Shown here: positions 32,677 to 42,600 of the stretch, piece by piece
Numbering within the stretch: the stretch's first letter is position 1
Layout of the letters: every line of letters begins with the position of its first letter
Assembly (NCBI GenBank): GCA_003313425.1
Contig: NHZP01000007.1
Span: 186,001 to 250,000 of the forward strand
DNA: 64,000 bases
Reading direction: 5' to 3'
Source of the DNA: Pseudopyrenochaeta lycopersici
Taxonomy: Eukaryota; Ascomycota; Dothideomycetes; Pleosporales; Pseudopyrenochaetaceae
Program-made: the position numbers and the translations under genes
Notes under the pieces: model-generated
What the model saw: the letters and a program-made list of their open reading frames with translations, nothing else
Database searches by the model: none
Told to the model about the DNA's origin: nothing

Positions 32677-33024
32677 GGCGGCCTTCACTGGCGCGTGCAG
32701 CCGTTCCGCCACAGGTGTAGAAATGGAAAACTGCGGCTGGTGTTGTCTGGCGCAACTCTTTGCTGTTACCGGCCAGTGCGGGTTCGGCGAAGCTACTTGG
32801 ATCCACTGATCTGTGCTACCCATATGCGGGGAAGAAACATCCGATACTTCCCCGACGTGATTCGTCCATTGCAAAATAGCTTCGCCAGAATGCATGCTTC
32901 GATCATTACGGCTGCTTCACCTGCAATAGTTAGAGCGTTTCGGCCCGGCTGATCACCAAAGACTCTATAAATTGAATTACAGAACGGTACTTGACACATG
33001 TAATTGACATCAACGACACAAGTC
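32677..33024. other. Intergenic between transcription factor start and FMO stop
   Basis: 348 bases. It includes 219 bases of open frame upstream of the chosen transcription factor start, which could be coding if the ATG at 32895 is used. Nothing else seen. Confidence 0.5.
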
Positions 33025-35218
33025 TCACGAAACAACCTGGCTCTTGACTAAAGTCCAGAGCTGTAGAAGCCTCCCAAGAACACCTTGAACAAGACGTCGT
33101 ATGACATCTTTAGCATCTTGGACACCCAGCCCACTCTGTCTTACACGATACGCGCCAACAATGGCAAGAGCAACTGTTGCGAGACGAAGTGCTTTCGTTC
33201 GCCTAGCCTTTGCAATTCCCTTGCTAGTGTATGCAATGTTCCAGTCGTCCCACTTGGGGAATGTGCAGCGGCGCCAGAAGTCGACTTGCGTGTACCTGTG
33301 CCATGTAAATATGCATAGAGGGCGTTATCATAGCGAGGGAGTACGTACGGATACACTGTCGAGTTCCAGCCATTCTCTGTGTAATACCAACTTACACATC
33401 CACTTTGCCAAACAGTGTTCTTGAGTGCCGCCTGTAGATCTGCTGTAAACTCTTCTTCAGCTTCGCGTTTGACGTCAACCGTGCGGGCTTCGCCGGCAAG
33501 AATTAGCTTGATGAACTTTAGGGAGAAATTCACCATGTCTAGATATAATCGTTAGCAAGAGCGTCCAAGGCGAAATAAATCCATGAATAAGTGTTAAAAA
33601 GGGCCTCGTAAAGCATTTTGTACTGCTCCCACAATTGCGTTGCATGCTTGGAACTGCTCCAAAACCACCTTGAATGTACGACTTACTTTCGCTCGCCATA
33701 ACGACAGATGAGTGTCCGGTCGCTGTGTTTGGTCCAAAAATCATGAAGAAGTTGGGGAATCCATCCATAGCGGTGCCCTGATAAGCCTGCGCACCTCCGC
33801 GATCCTCCATCAACTGCACGAGATCCTTGCCTCCCTTGCCGGCGACCTTGAGCGGATGAAGCCATCGCGTGGTATCGAAGCCATTTGCGAGGACAATGAT
33901 GTCTGCAGGAACTTCCTTCTCGGGATAATCCTCCTTCTTCGCGTTCCTTGGGTATGTCGCGCCTGCGCCCAAAACCACGCCGGTCTCGGTAACCTCTTGT
34001 AGAGGCTGGGTGGTGACCGCGATCTTTGGGTCATTCAGGCTTTGGAGCCACCGCTTGTCGAAGATGCGTCTCTTGCAGCCAATGCCGTAATCTGGTGTCA
34101 TGATTTCCCAGTACTTCTCTGGTACAAACTTCCTCATATTTTCCAGCACTTTACCCTCGTAGATCTTCCTGTGCTTTGCCGCGTACGGCGTATTGGGGAA
34201 GATCTTCAGGAAATCGGCCTCTGCGCCCGCAAAAATGGAAAAGCGCAGGAACTCCTTCAAGCCCGGAATCGACCTCATCAAAAATGGGCTGTTCTCCGCC
34301 CACCACTCGTCGCCTCCGGGGGTTGGAAACGCAGGGACTACCCATGGCGGAGAACGCATTAGCTGAGTTACTGACTTTGCGTTATAAGGAGCGTTGGGTA
34401 GTCGAGGAACGAGCTGGGCGGAGCTACACCCTGTGCCCACGACGACGACATTTTTGTCAGTAAAGTCGACCGTCTCGTCCCATCGAGCTGAATGAAACAT
34501 TTTGCCCTGGAAATTCTCAATGCCTGGAATGTCGGTCGGCCACCCTCTGGGTTCGACGAGCCCTCCAACGCAGCTGACAACCACTTTCGCCTTGACTATC
34601 TCCGTCTCAGAGTATACGGTATGCTCGCCCTTCTCGTCAACAATCTTTTGGCGATCTTTTGCTGAGAGATCTCCCATTCCCGCCACCATTCGGCGAAGCG
34701 TGACTTCCCATAATTGCTCATCCTCTAACCATCTGCATCCCTCGATGTCGGTGTTGAGCTCAAATTTGTCTGTGATCTTGAATTTCTCGCAGACTTCATG
34801 GTAGTATTGTACAATCTCATGCCCCGGTGGGTGAAACGAGGTCCAGTTGGGGTTCTGCGCGAAGGAGAAGGAATAGAAGACTGCAGGTACATCACTGTGC
34901 CATGTTAGCTTCAGGTATTCGACATGATACGTTGGTGATGCTGGTAGCACGAAACCTCTTAGGTCTCCAGGTTGAGGCGCAAACAATGTTGAATACCATG
35001 ACGACTCACCAAGCCACGCCAGGATAGCGATTAATCCACCATGTCCCTCCGATGCCTGCCTGGCGGTCGAATATCCGGAACTGGTCAAACCCAAGCTGCT
35101 GTTTCAGCTGGCATGCCATGGCGATCCCCGACGCGCCGGCGCCAACAATAAGCACTGGATAGTACGTGTACGCATTGTGCTCGTAGCCATTGACTCTGCG
35201 TATTGTTTCGCTGATCAT
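33025..35218 (-). CDS. Baeyer-Villiger-type flavin monooxygenase with C-terminal membrane segment
   Basis: Four exons on the minus strand: 35218-35010, 34894-33687, 33538-33349 and 33295-33025; 625 residues. The FAD Rossmann motif GAGASG lies at residues 26-31, followed by 'GIGGTWWINRYPGVACDVPA' across the first junction. The type I Baeyer-Villiger fingerprint F-x-G-x3-H-x3-W-D is exact at 198-209 (FQGKMFHSARWD), and the NADPH motif GTGCSS is at 223-228. A conserved 'DIIVLANGFDTTRWLHP' and 'FFMIFGPNTATGHSSVV' follow. Known chemistry: NADPH-dependent oxygen insertion next to a ketone, giving esters or lactones. Near the C-terminus 'ALRLATVALAIVGAYRV' looks like a membrane segment or amphipathic anchor. 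The first ATG is the earliest in the exon; a further upstream exon is possible. The substrate is unknown. Confidence 0.88.
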
Positions 35219-36329
35219 CTTGAGCTTCGTGAGGTTGTGGAGGAGCCAGAGCCAAGTACGTAGGAATCTGAACAACCGTTATGGGTGAAACCCTGGTGTG
35301 AGGATGCAGGGCAGCTTAATGGCGTAGAATCCACTTCGGCTACAGCTTACGCCGTCAGACCAACAGATCGAGTCAGGCGCCTTGCTCGCCTCGGCTTTAC
35401 GGGCTCGTAGACGCTTACGTGAAGCGGAGTGACATATTATGGGTTGTGACAGCCACTTCGTTTGGTAATGCGGGGAATGATGAGCCTCGGTACAACCATG
35501 CACGCGTGTGAGAATGTCTAGCATGTCCGATCGACGAGCTCGCGACAGATTGTTTATTTGCGGATTTTGACATCTGAAAGTCTCGTTGTGACTGGACCGT
35601 TGGAACTCTTTATTCCTTCGGTTTGGGCGCATGATGTGGGATCGCCACCACTCAGATGTCAAGGCAGTTTGACACTGTACTTCTGTGTGACACTTCGTGT
35701 TCGCGATCTTTGACTAGAGAACAACGTATAGTCGTTAACTGATAATGGGCCTTCTTTACCCCGTGGGGTTGGGACACGAGAGGACTTTTCTCTGCGTCTA
35801 GAAATTTGACCAGCACCATATTGACAGCTACTCTGAGTACGCCGGTTTGTTTGCCTCTTGCTGAGATGGAAGAGGAGAAGTTTGATGATGGAAATGAAAG
35901 AGTGGAGACTGGAGGGCTTCGTGTCTCAAGAGACATTGACGTCTCTGGTCAGCCCCCTATGCGGCGAGTGGCTTGCAGGTATTGCCTCAGTCATGTTTGC
36001 TTCTCTTACTGCTGAGCTTGCTCGAGCGATAATGTGGAGAATCAAGATGGGTTACATGGTGCCACAAATCCACTTTCAGGATTCCTGCGAACTGTGCTGG
36101 AAGATGCTCCCATCCTGCAGCTGGCGCTCTCACGTGGGGACGCGGTTGCGCACAGACTTTAGCCGCATCGCGAACTTGACCTCATCGCCCGTTGCCGACA
36201 GGCTCCAATTCTGCCTTCGCACAACTGCAACCCCAACCTGATGAATTGCTTGGAGTTGCTGTGAATGTCATGATAACATTCTTGTCTAACCACTGATCTG
36301 GCGTGCCAAGGAGAGCATAATCGGGCAAA
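35219..36329. other. Intergenic between divergent FMO and TFB4 (1.1 kb)
   Basis: Both promoters lie here. Open frames have no domain. A small upstream exon for the FMO gene could lie near 35240-35280 but cannot be fixed. Confidence 0.5.
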
Positions 36330-37563
36330 ATGAACACCATCGATGGGTCGAACCGTCACGTAAAGACAGAGGAAGGCACGTCTACAGAATGGGCCTAAAA
36401 CCTACTCTTGACTGACATTTGCTTAGCCCCTCCACCGTCACTGCTGGCCATTGTCCTCGACACCAACCCACATGCCTGGGCACATTTGTCATCCACGCTC
36501 CCGCTTTCTGCTGCCCTTGCCAACATCCTCGTCTTCATCAATGCTCACCTGGCCTCGGGAAACGCGAATGAAGTCGCCGTCATAGCATCCCATTCGCACA
36601 AGACTACCTTCCTATATCCTACACCAACGCCGCCACAGCCGAAGTCGCGACATGGCGCCACCAACGGGGATGCTGAAATGAATGGAATTGGACACGACAA
36701 CGAGCAACATCTAGCAGAAAGCCCGAATAAATACCGGCCTTTTGCCTTGATCGAGAATGCCATTCTGCGGAATTTTGCAAAGCTACTGGACGAAACCAAG
36801 GAAAGCCATCTCGCAGCAACACCAACAACCCTCATCGGCGGAGCACTTTCCCTCGCCCTGACATATATCAACAAGTCGTACATATTACACGCTCCAACGG
36901 CTGCTACTGCCGAGAGTATGTCTCTCGCAGCCCTTGCCGACTCAGAAAACACCCACGTCGATCGCGTCCCTCTCACATCCCGCATCCTCATTGTCTCTGT
37001 GTCCGGCGACCTTGCCAACCAATACATACCCGTCATGAACTCTATTTTTGCCGCACAAAGAAAGAAGATTCCAATAGATATCCTCAAGCTAGCAGGAGAT
37101 ACAGTGCTGCTGCAGCAAGCAAGCGATGCAACGGGAGGCGTATACATGAAGCCAGAGCGACCAGAGGGGCTATTACAGTATCTCATGATGGCCTTCTTGC
37201 CGGATGTAACAGCACGGGCAAGCTTGGTATTGCCCAGCGCCGGCGGGGTTGACTTTCGTGCTGCCTGTTTCTGTCACAGAAAAGTTGTCGACATCGGCTT
37301 TGTCTGCAGTGTGTGTCTTAGCAGTAGGCCTTCTGATCCCGCTGTCCATGGTTGGTGGCTAACATTACGTAGTATTTTGCAGCCCCAATCTTCCGGACAA
37401 TCTGTGCCTCACATGTGGATCCTATCTATCACTACGTAGCGCCGTGACCAATCCACCCGCCCTCATACCGCGGAAGAAGAAAAAGAAGAAGAAAGCTGGA
37501 ACAGAGTCTGCCACACCAGGTGCAAGTACTCCTGCTAGTTCCAGCACACCTATGCATCCTTGA
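36330..37563 (+). CDS. TFB4: TFIIH subunit p34 (Tfb4)
   Basis: Three exons: 36330-36375, 36427-37323 and 37373-37563; 377 residues. Spliced, the start reads 'MNTIDGSNRHVKTEE' then 'APPPSLLAIVLDTNPHAWAH', the conserved opening of the p34 von Willebrand A-like domain. 'LTSRILIVSVSGDLANQYIP' and 'IDILKLAGDTVLLQQASDAT' are further family segments. The C-terminal zinc region is rebuilt across the second intron: 'CFCHRKVVDIGFVCSVCLSI' followed by FCSP and CLTCG. A Lys run (PRKKKKKKKAG) precedes the end. Role: core TFIIH component for RNA polymerase II initiation and nucleotide excision repair, pairing with Ssl1/p44. The first intron appears to be GC-AG: no GT donor in exon 1 with a usual sequence keeps this frame. 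Confidence 0.9.
36376..36426 (+). other. Putative GC-AG intron in TFB4 (51 bases)
   Basis: Donor GAAG|GCACGT, acceptor TTAG at 36423-36426. The coding phase requires the upstream exon to end one base into a codon. The stronger-looking GTAAAG at 36360 is in phase 0 and would frameshift exon 2. The only in-phase GT is a poor GTCACG at 36355. Confidence 0.6.
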
Positions 37564-39252
37564 AGTTCTACTCGAGAATATGGGGCCAGGATGTCAGCCA
37601 ATGCATCACGCCATTCTCAGCGACTGTCTCTTTTGGAACATAGGTGCATATTTGCTACAATCCCCGGGTCCAGCAGCATGGTGGCCCTTGCATCATCTGG
37701 ACTCGCTTATCCAATGAGATGCGGTTGAGTATTTCGGGACCTTGCGTCCTCAGCCACTAAACGTGCTGAAAGAGGTCGCTTCAGTCCAAGCCGAAGCTTT
37801 GCCTTCACATCTCGCTAGTAATATGTATCTGCAGTTTGGTCTGCACTGACTTCGTTGACGACCTGTGTGCAAAAGAGATAAGTGGGATTGCGTTGAGGCT
37901 TTGCCGGAGCACGGCGGATCAAATGCTGGAAAGTAATTTCTCCAGTCGAATGGCATCGACGGCATTTGGAATGGACACCAACGCCGACCACAATAATGAA
38001 CAGCAAATATGAAATATGGAAACTTAATCGAGCGCTCCTATGAAATTTCACGAGGTTCCTTTCTGCAAACAGCCTTGGCTTCAGTGCTCACCGTTCGGCA
38101 GTCTCAGCCCATCGCCACCCCCCTTATTCACCAATCACATTTAGCACCAACATCACTCGGTCCATCTCCCAGCCTCGTCCCAAGCATGTAAGGCGTCTCA
38201 AAATACGACAAGGTACATTCATCAATATATCAAATGAATAGATAGGCCCGGTCGGGGGCGCTGAGGGGCGAGTACCTGTGACATTTATCAGATCATCCTC
38301 AGGGATAGCAAGGCGGCCGGAACACAGGAAAAGAAATGTTTGGTTAATGCTGGGCCCAGTGGCACGGTTCGAATGGCTTGCAACCCCAGACGGGTATGGG
38401 CTAGAAACACGATGCATTTGATATGACGCCAGGGGTTCTGGTAACACGTTGGTTCAACGTTTGTCGTGAGGCCTGCGGTCGAACTACTGGTGCGGGATGG
38501 CAGGGCGGCACGCGAAGAGGCACGGAGAGGGGCTGCGTGGGGATATAACCTTCGAAACGGCCTGAGCGTGCTTGACAGATAAGAGTGCCAGGGCTTCGCC
38601 GGCGGCGCGCCGAGAGTTCCGCCATGGTGTCCAAGACTGACGATGTCTTTTGAGGGTTTGAGGAGGGTGGGTGAATTCTCCTGATTATCTCGCGCGTCTT
38701 CAGGTGAAAGTCTTGGAGGCTCTTGCATTGAGGCTGTTCGATAGTCCTGGTGAGAGGTCGCTCTCGGATCGTCGTACTTGGCTGGAGGCACTATGCCGTG
38801 TTGGGACGCCTAGACATATACTGGGGTGCCCCAGGCTCGTTTGGAGCGGAGGGTACCCGCGTAGCCTATCAGCGCTCCTGACGTTATCTTTTGGCCTGCA
38901 CTGGGAACACCAAGGCAATTGTTTTCGAATCATTTCTGGCTGATAGGAGAGGACGGAGAGGGCTACTGCTGATGTTCGCTCCGATGCCTCCTAAATTACT
39001 GATGCATGCCCTGCGAGTGAGCATTGTCTTCGTGAATTCATCCGGGAGCACAGTCGCTGTGGAGGAGAAGGAGGACATGTCAAATCCCCAGAATCGCGCA
39101 AGACGATGATCAAAATCACAATCCGTCCAGACCCCCAGGCGGAGACTGGCATCCCACGAGCTTGGTTCAAGCAGCCGCAATCAGGCCAGGCGGGAGCTGG
39201 TGGGCGGAACCCTGCGTGGCCACTCGCGACCACCCGTCTGTTCACATTGGCT

Positions 39253-39258
39253 GATAAG
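39253..39258 (+). promoter_or_regulatory. GATAAG motif (candidate AreA/NIT2 site)
   Basis: TGATAAG 553 bases before the permease start codon. GATA factors of the AreA/Nit2 type bind such sites in nitrogen-regulated promoters. Binding is inferred. Confidence 0.4.
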
Positions 39259-39298
39259 TCCCGTCACCTATCACCCTTCTGACACCCCACCGGCATGT

Positions 39299-39304
39299 CT
39301 TATC
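39299..39304 (-). promoter_or_regulatory. GATAAG motif on minus strand (candidate AreA/NIT2 site)
   Basis: CTTATC on the + strand, 46 bases from the previous GATAAG and in opposite orientation; paired GATA motifs within ~50 bases are a known arrangement for these factors. Confidence 0.4.
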
Positions 39305-39810
39305 CTGGACGTTTATGCTTGTCGAAGGCGTCCAAGCTTCCCGTGGAAACAGATTCATCTTAGGCCTTCACTCATATAGCTATCACGGACCCCCTCGGAC
39401 GTGCATTTGGAAAGGCGTTCTGTTGGCTCGACTGCTGCCAATCCGTATATACATTGTGTGCCCTCACATTGCACGACTTGTGAGCGCGTCATTCTGGCTT
39501 GTTGAGTTTCAGATACTTTTTTGCTTCTTCGCGATTGCCATCGAGGCGGACGCCAAGGGTCACCGCCCGAGAAAGATCCCAGCAAGTATAGCGATCACCC
39601 GGCTGTACTTCTCGACATCTCGCCCCGACCTCTTCTTTTACAACTTCTGGACTTTTCTGCACAGTTTTCTCTAGTTTTCTTTGTTTTTATTTCGCAACAT
39701 TTTTATCGGGTGTCGTCGAGCTTGGAAGCGACCCGTCTGTTGTGCACCGATATTCCGACACCTGGGGCCCCCTCGAAGCGCGAGACTCGGAAACGAAATC
39801 ACCCAGCGAT

Positions 39811-41612
39811 ATGGATCCAGTATCTTCGGGCATAGACCCCACCACACCTCTAGAGGTCTTCAACAATGCCACAATAGCCACTGGAGGCGACTCCAAGCTG
39901 TACAACCTCAATGTGTTCTACAATGTGAGTTCATGCACACAGAATATCAAAGCGGCGATGCGAACGTGGGGCTGACCGTTCTAGCCGGGCGATATCGCTT
40001 GGATGATAACTTCAACTGCCCTCGTGCTCCTCATGATCCCGGGTGTAGGGTGGGTCTTCCAACATCCAACCAACGATTCCAGAGCTAATAGAAATTCAGC
40101 TTCTTCTACTCTGGGCTTGCGCGGAGAAAATCAGCCTTGTCATTACTATGGCTCTCCGTCATGGCAACTGCGGTTGTCTCGTTTCAATGGTTCTTCTGGG
40201 GTTACTCGCTAGCCTTCTCGCACAAGGCTGGCAAGTTCATTGGAGCACTAGATAACTTTGGTTTGAAAGGTGTGCTGGGTGCGCCATCGGTTGGAAGCCC
40301 ACGGATTCCAGACCTCCTGTTCTGTCTCTACCAGGGCATGTTCGCTGCTATAACGTACGTTCGCGCAAAGCCCTAGCAATTGACATTTTCAAGGCTGACC
40401 ATGCGCAGTGTAGCTCTTGCCGTAGGAGCTGTCGCCGAACGAGGCAGGATGCTCCCATGTATTATTTACATGTTTATCTGGACAACGATTATCTACGATC
40501 CGATCGCGTGCTGGACCTGGAACGGTTCTGGATGGGTATTCCAGCTGGGAGGCCTTGATTTTGCCGGTGGTACCCCTGTCCATATCGCGTCTGGAACTGC
40601 TGCGCTTGCCTATTCATACATGCTTGGAAAGCGAAGCGGTCACGGTACCCAGGAGCTCAACTACCGCCCGCACAACGTCACGCATATCGTCATCGGCACT
40701 GTTTTCCTCTGGGTTGGATGGTTCGGCTTCAACGCTGGTTCAGCCTTGTCTGCCAACCTCAGAGCTATCATGGCCGCAGTGTGCACCAACTTGGCTGCTT
40801 GCGTCGGAGGCATTACCTGGTGTTTGGTGGACTACCGTCTCGAGCGCAAGTGGTCCACCGTCGGGTTTTGCTCTGGTGTGATTGCTGGTCTCGTTTGCAT
40901 TACCCCCGGTTCTGGATACGTCCCTGCTTGGGCCGCTGTCATCTTTGGTATTGCTGGTGGTGTCTGCTGCAACTACGCGACGAAGCTCAAGTACTTCCTC
41001 CGATGTGATGATGCGCTCGACATCTTTGCAGTCCACGGTGTCGGAGGTTTCATTGGCAACATCTTGACTGCCTTCTTCGCTGCGTAAGTCTATATGTACT
41101 CACAATGAAGATCCAGAACTAACCTTCGATTAGCGATTACATTGCGCATCTTGACGGCTACACTGTCATTCCTGGCGGCTGGTTAAACCGCCACTGGGTC
41201 CAACTCGGCTACCAGCTTGCTGATTCCTTCTCCGGAGGTGCCTACTCCTTTGTCGGTACCTGCCTCATCCTTGGTGCTCTCGACTTCATTGGCAAGTTCG
41301 TCCCAGCCTTCCGACTCCGCGCCAGTGAGGAAGAAGAGGCACTCGGTATTGATGACGTTGAGATTGGCGAGTTCGCAGTAAGCATTCCTCCATTTACTTT
41401 ACAGAAGATGAACAAAAGCTGATCTCTCATAGTATGACTACGTCGAGCTCACCCGAGACGTCCGCATCCCAGACGATGAAGTTGATGAAGGCATGTCAAC
41501 ACACTCACTCGAAGCCCACGGCGCCGGCATGGCCGTGACGAGCCACCATGAGAAGAACCAAGACTCCATGGACTCGGCAAACCAGCTTGCTGAGTGGGCG
41601 CACCGCGCCTAA
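39811..41612 (+). CDS. MEP2: Mep2-type ammonium permease (AMT/MEP/Rh family)
   Basis: Six exons: 39811-39924, 39985-40049, 40100-40354, 40409-41083, 41134-41377 and 41433-41612; 510 residues. Junctions restore family sequence: 'FYN|PGDIAWMI', 'PGVG|FFYSGLARRKSALS', 'FAAIT|VALAVGAVAERGRM' and 'FFAA|DYIAHLDGY'. Eleven membrane segments are expected. Pore residues: His 203 in 'FAGGTPVHIASG' and His 354 in 'FAVHGVGG' form the twin-His pair, as in Mep2-type rather than Mep1/3-type permeases; the signature 'GTVFLWVGWFGFNAGS' is complete. The cytoplasmic tail (about residues 430-510) is acidic with several Ser. Mep2 proteins import NH4+ and act as sensors for filamentous growth in yeasts. It is convergent with the DENN gene. 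Confidence 0.95.
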
Positions 41613-42600
41613 ATACTATATCATTATGTTTATCTACCCATCGCTCTATACCATTTTGCTTTTTCCTTTTGGCCCTGGAGTTGGAGGTTGTCATACCCGG
41701 TCTTATGACTTAGTTTAGGAGGCGTAGGTGAACAGTTCGGGATCCCCCAAAGATTGTCATGGTGTTTTAAAATTCCATACAATGTAGGATGATGTAGATG
41801 ATTAAATAGGGCGTGAGAACGTGAGGGATTCGGTATATTGATTACCTTCGCCGCCCGCTCATACTGTAATATATTATATCTATAGATATTTAGAAATGAG
41901 CAAGCGGGCTTTCATAGAGTTGTCATGATCGCGCGTGACTTTGGTTGTTCTGGGAAGTTTGGGTAAGATATTTCGAGAGACAGCCTGTCACTTCTCTCAC
42001 GTGTTCACAACACAGCAGCTGTCAAGTCATTGGCACAAGATCTTATGTTGAACAATAATGAAATAGTGGTATTATCCTTATAAGCAGGTTACAAGCAACA
42101 CGCGGGCCGGCATAATAAGACTCAGACGCCCAAACAAACCTCCACCTCCCCACAATCTGAGCCTGAGCTCGCTACATCTTTTAACAGTCTCCCCTTCATT
42201 CAGTCTCCACAGCACCGCTGCTCATACACCGATGACTTCTCTCCACCAGACCCCAACATTCCTCCACTTTTCTCTGCCCCTCCTTCCATCTTGGGGACAG
42301 GAGAGCCACGACGGCCGTTCGATCAAACGCAATAAAAAGGAGATAAGTAAAAGAAAAAGATAACACAGATACCCGACGGTGGGTTCATGATCGTTCCCAG
42401 GAACAAAGAGAGGTGGAGAAACAAGAAGAAAGTTTTGGGCAACATGGGTGCTCAAGGATAGTTGAGAAAGAGTGAAAAGAATGCCTACAACACCGACGCC
42501 GGGGAGAAAAGAATTCAGAAGTAGAAGGAGGCATCAATGCTAATCGTTCTCAGCAGTCGCTAATGATGAACAAAGGAGGAAGGAGCGGGTATGCAAGTTC
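41613..42600. other. Intergenic between convergent permease and DENN gene (0.99 kb)
   Basis: Facing 3' flanks. An AT-rich palindromic stretch lies near 41868-41892 (TATTATATCTATAGATATTT-like), perhaps part of 3' end processing. No supported gene. Confidence 0.5.

Larger units (their letters stand above)
37564..39810. other. Long intergenic region upstream of the ammonium permease (2.25 kb)
   Basis: No gene I can support. Minus-strand frames (38288-38791, 38884-39180) have weak N-termini and no domain. GATA-type motifs occur at 39253-39258 and 39299-39304. The size fits a long, regulated nitrogen-permease promoter plus 5' untranslated region. Confidence 0.5.

Noticed and set aside
36360..36365. 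GTAAAG as the TFB4 first donor
   Set aside because: It has a better-looking donor sequence, but phase 0 puts exon 2 out of frame with the only available acceptor (TTAG at 36423-36426).
38355..38385. GGTTCGAAT resembling a tRNA B box
   Set aside because: No matching A box at the right distance and no foldable acceptor or anticodon arms.
38288..38791. 167-codon minus-strand frame
   Set aside because: It starts with GTG; the next ATG leaves a low-complexity Pro/Ser-rich peptide without domain. A chance frame cannot be excluded or supported.
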